NCBI GenBank assembly: GCA_937875275.1
Contig: CALNCC010000021.1
Coordinates: 1-5,097 of the forward strand
DNA: 5,097 nt
Direction: 5' to 3'
Source: an uncultured Dysgonomonas sp.
GTDB taxonomy: Bacteria > Bacteroidota > Bacteroidia > Bacteroidales > Dysgonomonadaceae
Shown: one piece after another, positions 1-5,097 of the stretch
Numbering within the stretch: the first letter of the stretch is position 1
How the letters are laid out: every line of letters starts with the position of its first letter
Notes under the pieces: model-generated
Database searches by the model: none
The model's input: only the letters and a program-made list of their open reading frames with translations
Told to the model about the DNA's origin: nothing
Made by a program: the position numbers and the translations under genes

Positions 1-35
1 GTCCGTACAGCAAATAATGGAAGCAGCAGATGGTT

Positions 36-51
36 TGTTTTATATAAAACA
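36..51. repeat. 16-bp perfect palindrome upstream of the ArsC-like gene
   Basis: TGTTTTATATAAAACA equals its own reverse complement over all 16 bases, and the symmetry breaks at the next base on each side. It lies about 32 bases upstream of the proposed -7 promoter box, where a regulator could bind. As RNA it could form a 6-bp stem (TGTTTT/AAAACA) with an ATAT loop, followed by a T-rich stretch, so a weak terminator for an upstream gene is the alternative. The palindrome is certain; its function is inference, and AT-only symmetry can occur by chance. Confidence 0.5.
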
Positions 52-59
52 TTTACTCA

Positions 60-90
60 TTCTTTTACGTTATGTTTTTGAGTACTTTTG
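60..90 (+). promoter_or_regulatory. Putative Bacteroidota-type promoter for the two-gene unit
   Basis: TACTTTTG at 83-90 matches the Bacteroidota -7 consensus TAnnTTTG exactly. The region about 26 bases further upstream (TTCTTTT, 60-66) is only a poor match to the -33 TTTG box. Transcription would start near 94-97, giving a leader of about 27-30 bases before the ATG at 124. No Shine-Dalgarno sequence is visible and the leader is AT-rich, as is usual in this phylum. The -7 match is seen directly; promoter activity is inferred. Confidence 0.5.
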
Positions 91-123
91 TTTTATACGA
101 TTACATATAAATTATTGATTACG

Positions 124-483
124 ATGAGTTATATTTTATTCTTACAATATCCTAAGTGCGGTACATGTCGCAATGCAGCCAAATGGTTGAAAGAAAATAG
201 TATAGAAGTTTCATCAAGAGATATAACTACCGATAACCCTTCTGCTGAGGAATTGAAAGATTGGTTGATTAAAAGCAAATTACCCATTGCTAAATTTTTC
301 AATACTTCGGGGAAAATATATAAAGAACAAAATCTGAAAGAAAAGGTAAAAATAGCATCCGAAGAAGAATTAATAGCTATTTTAGCTTCTAACGGAATGG
401 TAGTAAAAAGACCTATCGTAGTGTCTGACGACTTTGTTCTTGTGGGTTTCAATGAAGAGCAATGGATTGAAAAACTGAAATAA
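124..483 (+). CDS. ArsC/Spx-related thioredoxin-fold protein (arsenate reductase family)
   Basis: This encodes a 119-residue cytosolic protein with no signal peptide or membrane segment. It is full length for the small ArsC-related family (Spx, MgsR, YffB and relatives, about 110-130 residues). The first beta strand leads into the redox motif Cys12-Gly-Thr-Cys15, preceded by Tyr-Pro-Lys, at the start of a helix. Further family marks are Phe-Phe-Asn-Thr-Ser-Gly at 58-63, Lys-Arg-Pro at 95-97 (the Arg-Pro before the cis-Pro strand) and Val-Gly-Phe at 107-109. The ATG at 124 is chosen because it puts the first strand at the N-terminus. An in-frame TTG at 88 would add 12 residues but lies inside the -7 promoter box. 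In the well-studied R773 ArsC, catalysis uses Cys12 plus Arg60, Arg94 and Arg107. Here Cys12 and an Arg94-like residue (Arg96) are present, but the Arg60 region reads Asn-Thr-Ser-Gly, so true arsenate reductase activity is doubtful. A CxxC thiol switch or Spx-like role is possible but unproven. It lies 21 bp upstream of the TamB-like gene and is probably cotranscribed with it. The family assignment is secure; the substrate is unknown. Confidence 0.9.
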   Translation: MSYILFLQYPKCGTCRNAAKWLKENSIEVSSRDITTDNPSAEELKDWLIKSKLPIAKFFNTSGKIYKEQNLKEKVKIASEEELIAILASNGMVVKRPIVVSDDFVLVGFNEEQWIEKLK

Positions 484-504
484 GAGGTTTTATTATAACT
501 CTCT

Positions 505-3500
505 ATGGAAGAAGAATTTGAAGAAGAAGAAGCCATAGAACCAAAAAAGAGTATTACGAAACGTATACTCAAAATATTTCTTTGGTTTGCGGGCAGCCTT
601 ATCGGGTTGCTTTTGTTGGCATATGTGCTTCTTTCCATACCACCTGTTCAGAATGCAGTAGTAAAATTTGTCGTCGAACAGTTAGAAAAAAAATTAGATA
701 CCAAAGCAAGTATAGGAGAAATACGGCTCAAATTATTTACTCGTGTCGCCATTACCGATATATACATAGAAGACAGAAAACAAGATACACTGTTATACGC
801 TCATTCGTTAGATGTGGGGCTTTCTCCTTGGAATCTGATGAAAGGAGAATTGAAAATTTCGGGAATAGATTTAGATGATTTTCTGATAAATGTAAATAAA
901 AATGATTCTATATCTGATTATAATTTTCAATTTATTGTAAATGCTTTTAGCAGTACAGACACAACACAGGTAGACACAGCTTCGACAAACGGTATAAGTA
1001 TTTCTATCGAAGACATTAATATTAAGCATGGACGGATAAATTATGATATACTGTCTGATACAATCACTCCCACAGTTTTCAATACTTCTCATCTCTCACT
1101 CACAGACGTAACAGCATCTCTTTCGCTCAATTCTATTGATATAGAAAAATTAGATGTTTTAGTAGAAAATCTTTCAGCAAAGGAACAATCAGGTGTAGAA
1201 ATAAAATGTCTTTCGGGGCAAGTACGTTCGCAAGGGAGTAACATATGGGGCGAAAATCTGTTCTTAGAATTACCATCTTCTCATTTACGATTAGACAGTA
1301 TTTGTTACGATCTCGATAAACAATCTTTCTTGTTGGAAGTGAATGATACAAAAATCTATCCGCACGATCTGATCGCTTTCATGCCCGAATTGAGATTCTT
1401 GAAAGACAGCATATCTCTGAAGACAAAAATACAAGGAACATTGCCTGCTATCGAAGTACAAACTTTAGATATAACATACGCCAATGAACTTACTTTGTCA
1501 GCGTCGGCAACAATATCCGATTATGCTGAATATGGCAATGCTGATATTAATTTGAGCATTGATAAATTTAAAGTTAGCCAGACAGGAATAAAATATTTCA
1601 CTAAACTCGGAGATTCTACGCTTGTGCTTCCCACGATTGTAACATCACTCGGTGATATATACCTGAAAGGAAAACTGAATGGCAAGCTCGAAGATTTAAA
1701 CTTGGATGCAGAAACATGGTCGCGACAAGGACTTATATCTTTATCGGCAAAAGGATCGACAGATACAACATTTACAAAATTTGATGTCAAAGCCCGGTTA
1801 AATACTAAGAATTTTAATCTCGCAAGTTTGTTGGGAACAGATACCGGATTGGGTAAATTGGGCATGTACGTCAATCTTTCGGCAAAACAAACCAATACCA
1901 ACAACCTTACGGCGCAAATACAGGGTGCTGTAGACTATATAGAATACGATTCTATACGATATAGCCAAATACCTTTTTCGGCTTACTACAACCCAAAAGA
2001 AATGGGTTTTGAGTTGAAAACTACACAGCATATAGGAAAAATAAAGGGGATAGCTAAAATGAGTAATGCTAAAATACCCGATATATCTTTCTATTTGGCG
2101 GTAGATACACTACATGCAGATAGTTTTTATAAAAATGAAAAGTGGAAAAATCCGCTTGTTTCGTTACGATTGCAAGGAGACCTTAAAGGCTCGGATATAG
2201 ATTATATGTCGGGAACCATAAAACTCGATAGCCTTAAACTGCAAGGCGAAGGATTCTCTTTTGCTCCGGGATTGATATCATTGAATATAAATACTGTGGG
2301 GAAAGAAAATAAAAATATAAAACTGAGTTCTTCGCTTTTGTCTGCCGATCTTTCGGGGCAATATAATTTTGCTACTTTGCCCGATGATATCAATTATTTG
2401 ATGAACGGTTATTTATCTAATCTTTTTCCCGAGACAAAAAAGAAAATAAAACGGCAGAATAATCTGATGTTCGACATCACGGTGAATAATACCGAATCGT
2501 ATGGCAGCATATTCCAATTGCCGGTAGACATCGTAGAACCAATCAGTATAAAAGGAAAAATAGATGCCATAGATAGGGTAGTGGATATAAAGGGAAATGT
2601 ACCTCTATTGAGATCCGATGGCATGATGATAAAAGAGACTATACTCGATGTATCGACAAAAGATACGGCATTTGTTGTTGCAGCAAACACAAGTATAGAA
2701 ACAGAGAATGGAAAATATGGATTGTCGTTGAAAATGAATGGTGCAGAAAATTCGGTACGAACATTTTTCAATGTAAAAAGCGATTGGATAAAAAACCAGA
2801 ATTTCAATATAGATGGTGGTCTCGATATTATGGCTCAGTTTAGCAGACCCGGAACTAAAAAAGATTTAGTTCCATTTTTCCAACTATATTCTACTAATCT
2901 GAACATCGGAAAATTAAAATTGACGATCTTACCTGCACGCATTGTGAACATAGAAGGACGAACACAGATAGAAAATTTTGGATTGGCAATTTTAGAAAAC
3001 AGGAAAAAATATATACAAATAAACGGATCTGTATCTAAGAATCCGGAAGATAGTCTTACCGTTTCTTTCGACCATTCCCAAGTGGGAGACCTTCTTGCGG
3101 CATTCGATGTGAACAACATAAAAGCCTGTATAGATGGTAATCTTATTTTTAAGAATATGTTGGATAAACCCGAATTTTTCACCGATAAATTTAGGATACA
3201 TGACATCACCCTTTTTAGTGATACATTGGGCACACTGGCATTAGAAAGTAAATGGAACGAAACGGATGGGGCGGCACACATAAAATCTACTCTTGAAAAA
3301 GAAAATAAGAAAGTGATAAATGTAAGTGGACTGGTATATACGGCAAAAGACTCTATAGATATGAATGTGGATATAGATCGCCTGTCTATAAATTGGGTGC
3401 AACCCTTTGTTGCGACAGCATTGAACCGTTTTACCGGAACATTGAGTTCTAATATTAAGGTATCAGACAAATTGAGTTCACCTGTCATATCGGGTTTTCT

Positions 3501-5040
3501 GGGATTGAATGACGCTTATATAGGCATTGATTATACGAATGTTACCTACAACATATCCGACACAATAGATATCAGTCCCGACCATGTAGGATTCAAGAAT
3601 CTGATATTGAAAGATAATGACGGTAATACGGCAAATATGAATCTTACACTTTCTCACGAAAACTTTGAAAACATAAAATTCAATGCCGACATGACCATGA
3701 ATAATCTCTTAGCATTGAATACTCCACTTCGTACCGACAGTATGTTCTATGGTAAGCTGTATGCATCGGGACAAGTAAATATTACGGGTGATAAGGATAA
3801 TGTAGATATGAAGATGAACCTGAGAAACGGAAAAAACTCTATATTGAATATTCTTTTGCCTCAAACATCCGAAGCATCTGACTATAAGAGTGTAGTTTAC
3901 ATAAACGTTCCGGAAGAAAAGAAAGTGAAAGAAAATCTATTACTACCCCGTAATACAGAAAGCCTTCCGTTGAAGATGAATATTGATCTCAATCTCAATC
4001 TCAACAAGGATATGAATATGACTATATACATAGATCCTTCGTCGGGAACTGAGCTGAGTGTAAGTGGCAATGGAAAGATCAACTTTGGCTATGATATGAG
4101 TAACAATAATATGTCTACATTAGGCGATTATACACTGAATCAGGGAAAAGTGAAAGTAAGCCTGCAAGGCTTGAAAAAATTAGAGTTTGACATCAAAGAA
4201 GGCAGTAAACTCACATTCTTGGGCGATCCTATGCGCACGGCATTCGATATATTTGCATATCGCAGATTGAGAGCCGATTTGAAAACTCTCGATGCCAGTT
4301 TCGCTTCCGATATGTCTACTACACGAGTAAATGGAGATTGTATTCTGCACATCAGTGGCAATATAAATAAAAAGACCTTGAGTTACGACATCGATCTGCC
4401 AAATTCAAGTGATGATGTGAAACAGAAACTGCGAAGTCTGATAAGTACCGACGAGCAAAAGATAAAACAGTTTGCTTACCTCATAGCTTTCAGCTCTTTC
4501 TATTCGGGTGATGGCGGAGCCGGAGGTAATCTGGGCGATGGGGTACTCACCAGCCTTGCTTCGAGCACATTGTCGGGTGGACTGAATGCCTTGTTTGGTA
4601 ATATGTTAGGCAATAATTGGGAAATAGGGACAAATATAGAATCGAATGATGGAACATTATCCAACATGGATATGAGTGTCAATGTATCTACCCGATTGTT
4701 TGACGATAAATTGAAATTGAATACCAATCTTGGTTATAGAACTAGTCAGATAAGCACAGAAAATACGTTTATAGGAGATTTTGAAGTTGAATATGCACTA
4801 AACAATCTATGGACTTTGAAATTTTATAATAAGACGAATGATGCTTTTTATCGTCAGGCACCAACTACTCAAGGCATAGGGGTTGTATACACCAAAGAGG
4901 CTCGAACCCTTAAACAATTATTTCAATCGTTGAAACCTCGCCGATGGCGTGATCCTCAAGCCGGAAACACAGAGAGCACCCTCCCGGCCGGAAATAATAA
5001 TCGTCCTAAAAAACAGGAAACAACAACAGAAAGCAAATAA
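505..5040 (+). CDS. tamB: TamB-like translocation/assembly module protein (AsmA-like, DUF490 C-terminal domain)
   Basis: This encodes a 1,511-residue envelope protein. An acidic N-terminus (residues 2-12) and a basic stretch (14-23) precede one hydrophobic helix at about 24-45, which should anchor the protein in the inner membrane with the rest in the periplasm. Residues about 50-145 look like the AsmA-type N-terminal domain, followed by a Ser/Thr/Asp-rich linker (about 148-162). From there to about 1190 the protein is a long run of alternating beta-strand segments, as expected for the hydrophobic groove of bridge-like lipid-transport proteins. The C-terminal TamB domain is recognisable by GDYTLNQGKV (1207-1216), FLGDP (1238-1242), a SGNIN...DIDLP segment (about 1284-1299), DEQKIKQFAYLIAF (1316-1329), a Gly/Ser-rich segment (1335-1362) and final strands ending in GIGVVY (about 1457-1462). 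A basic, polar tail follows (1463-1511). In proteobacteria TamB works with the outer-membrane TamA barrel and shares phospholipid transport with YhdP and YdbH; Bacteroidota pair it with TamA-like proteins, including a lipoprotein form called TamL. No such partner lies in the window. The start at 505 directly precedes the anchor; a GAGG at 484-487 is too far away to serve as a normal ribosome binding site. The reading frame is intact. The family assignment is strong; the exact cargo (proteins, lipids or both) is inferred. Confidence 0.93.
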   Translation: MEEEFEEEEAIEPKKSITKRILKIFLWFAGSLIGLLLLAYVLLSIPPVQNAVVKFVVEQLEKKLDTKASIGEIRLKLFTRVAITDIYIEDRKQDTLLYAHSLDVGLSPWNLMKGELKISGIDLDDFLINVNKNDSISDYNFQFIVNAFSSTDTTQVDTASTNGISISIEDINIKHGRINYDILSDTITPTVFNTSHLSLTDVTASLSLNSIDIEKLDVLVENLSAKEQSGVEIKCLSGQVRSQGSNIWGENLFLELPSSHLRLDSICYDLDKQSFLLEVNDTKIYPHDLIAFMPELRFLKDSISLKTKIQGTLPAIEVQTLDITYANELTLSASATISDYAEYGNADINLSIDKFKVSQTGIKYFTKLGDSTLVLPTIVTSLGDIYLKGKLNGKLEDLNLDAETWSRQGLISLSAKGSTDTTFTKFDVKARLNTKNFNLASLLGTDTGLGKLGMYVNLSAKQTNTNNLTAQIQGAVDYIEYDSIRYSQIPFSAYYNPKEMGFELKTTQHIGKIKGIAKMSNAKIPDISFYLAVDTLHADSFYKNEKWKNPLVSLRLQGDLKGSDIDYMSGTIKLDSLKLQGEGFSFAPGLISLNINTVGKENKNIKLSSSLLSADLSGQYNFATLPDDINYLMNGYLSNLFPETKKKIKRQNNLMFDITVNNTESYGSIFQLPVDIVEPISIKGKIDAIDRVVDIKGNVPLLRSDGMMIKETILDVSTKDTAFVVAANTSIETENGKYGLSLKMNGAENSVRTFFNVKSDWIKNQNFNIDGGLDIMAQFSRPGTKKDLVPFFQLYSTNLNIGKLKLTILPARIVNIEGRTQIENFGLAILENRKKYIQINGSVSKNPEDSLTVSFDHSQVGDLLAAFDVNNIKACIDGNLIFKNMLDKPEFFTDKFRIHDITLFSDTLGTLALESKWNETDGAAHIKSTLEKENKKVINVSGLVYTAKDSIDMNVDIDRLSINWVQPFVATALNRFTGTLSSNIKVSDKLSSPVISGFLGLNDAYIGIDYTNVTYNISDTIDISPDHVGFKNLILKDNDGNTANMNLTLSHENFENIKFNADMTMNNLLALNTPLRTDSMFYGKLYASGQVNITGDKDNVDMKMNLRNGKNSILNILLPQTSEASDYKSVVYINVPEEKKVKENLLLPRNTESLPLKMNIDLNLNLNKDMNMTIYIDPSSGTELSVSGNGKINFGYDMSNNNMSTLGDYTLNQGKVKVSLQGLKKLEFDIKEGSKLTFLGDPMRTAFDIFAYRRLRADLKTLDASFASDMSTTRVNGDCILHISGNINKKTLSYDIDLPNSSDDVKQKLRSLISTDEQKIKQFAYLIAFSSFYSGDGGAGGNLGDGVLTSLASSTLSGGLNALFGNMLGNNWEIGTNIESNDGTLSNMDMSVNVSTRLFDDKLKLNTNLGYRTSQISTENTFIGDFEVEYALNNLWTLKFYNKTNDAFYRQAPTTQGIGVVYTKEARTLKQLFQSLKPRRWRDPQAGNTESTLPAGNNNRPKKQETTTESK
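3988..4005 (+). repeat. Hexanucleotide tandem repeat (CTCAAT, three copies) inside tamB
   Basis: Three consecutive hexamers, CTCAAT CTCAAT CTCAAC, encode Leu-Asn three times (residues 1162-1167) within a beta-strand segment. The last copy differs by one base. A gain or loss of one unit would keep the frame and change a strand by two residues. Three copies are few, and alternating hydrophobic/polar residues are normal in this protein, so this may be no more than beta-strand coding. Confidence 0.55.
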
Positions 5041-5057
5041 GAAACAATTTTTTTTGG

Positions 5058-5070
5058 TTCAAATTTTGAA
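5058..5070. repeat. Small AT-rich palindrome downstream of tamB
   Basis: TTCAAATTTTGAA has 6-base arms (TTCAAA/TTTGAA) around one central T and starts 18 bases after the tamB stop codon. A T8 run (5048-5055) lies before it rather than after it, so it does not have the layout of an intrinsic terminator, and the stem has only one C-G pair per arm. A second weak inverted repeat (AAAAAC/GTTTTT, 5072-5085) with a 2-base loop follows. Either could mark the transcript end, but neither is convincing. Confidence 0.3.
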
Positions 5071-5094
5071 TAAAAACTGGTTTTTTACTTTTTG
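5065..5094 (+). promoter_or_regulatory. Possible imperfect Bacteroidota-type promoter for a gene beyond the right edge
   Basis: TTTG at 5065-5068 is followed 17 bases later by TACTTTTTG (5086-5094). The second element resembles the -7 consensus TAnnTTTG with one extra T. The layout resembles a -33/-7 pair, but the spacing is slightly short and the region is a low-complexity T-rich stretch where such matches arise easily. The window ends three bases later, so no downstream gene can be checked. Confidence 0.2.
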
Positions 5095-5097
5095 GTT

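Noticed and set aside
1..123. Possible 3' end of an upstream gene: forward frames ending at 15-17 (reading PYSK), 79-81 and 116-118, and a minus-strand frame open from 52 to the left edge.
   Set aside because: Each is too short to show a family motif, and none is clearly better than the others. A stop at 15-17 would leave a plausible intergenic region, but a tail of four residues cannot identify a gene.
88..123. TTG start at 88, extending the ArsC-like protein by 12 residues.
   Set aside because: The extension precedes the first strand of the fold, and the codon overlaps the -7 promoter box at 83-90. The ATG at 124 gives the normal family N-terminus.
124..483. Part of an arsenic-resistance operon.
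   Set aside because: There is no ArsR, ArsB/Acr3 or ArsA in the window, the neighbour is an envelope-assembly gene, and key ArsC arginines appear to be missing.
129..638. Open frame of 169 codons on the minus strand across the ArsC-like gene and the start of tamB.
   Set aside because: It lies opposite two well-supported genes, spans their junction, and its Ser-rich translation shows no recognisable domain. It is an antisense shadow.
2835..3488. Open frame of 217 codons on the minus strand inside tamB.
   Set aside because: It is fully opposite the intact tamB frame. Its translation is Ser/Phe/Leu-rich, as expected from the complement of AT-rich beta-strand coding sequence, and no motif is seen.
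4984..4991. CCGGCCGG near the 3' end of tamB as a terminator stem.
   Set aside because: It is a simple 8-bp palindrome within the coding sequence, with no loop and no T run directly after it.
5051..5097. Direct repeat TTTTTGGTT at 5051-5059 and 5089-5097.
   Set aside because: It is nine bases of low-complexity T-rich sequence with no flanking insertion or gene between the copies, so chance is the simplest explanation.

Overview
The window is AT-rich and most likely comes from the Bacteroidota, probably order Bacteroidales. Three things suggest this: a TAnnTTTG-type promoter element ahead of the first gene, no convincing Shine-Dalgarno sequence before either start codon, and a TamB-family protein of about 1,500 residues whose C-terminal motifs resemble the Bacteroidota form. 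The assignment rests on sequence style and remembered family features, not on a database search.

Layout: positions 1-123 hold no gene I can support. They contain a 16-bp perfect palindrome (36-51) and a likely promoter (-7 box at 83-90). Positions 124-483 encode a 119-residue thioredoxin-fold protein of the ArsC/Spx-related family with a CxxC motif. After a 21-bp gap, positions 505-5040 encode a 1,511-residue TamB-like protein that fills about 90% of the window. The last 57 bp (5041-5097) are an AT-rich non-coding stretch with a small palindrome and a possible imperfect promoter for a gene beyond the edge. No RNA gene, mobile element, CRISPR array or origin was seen.

The two genes lie on the same strand, with little room for a separate promoter between them, so they are probably cotranscribed. 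The TamB-like protein should be anchored in the inner membrane by one N-terminal helix and span the periplasm as a long beta-rich groove, serving outer-membrane protein assembly and/or phospholipid transport. The ArsC-like protein should be cytosolic, with an unknown thiol-redox or regulatory role. Nothing in the sequence shows that the two proteins act together.

This is an ordinary core-genome region rather than an accessory island, and I found no convincing novel system. The points most worth a second look are the pairing of a CxxC redox-family gene with tamB and the palindrome upstream of the pair.
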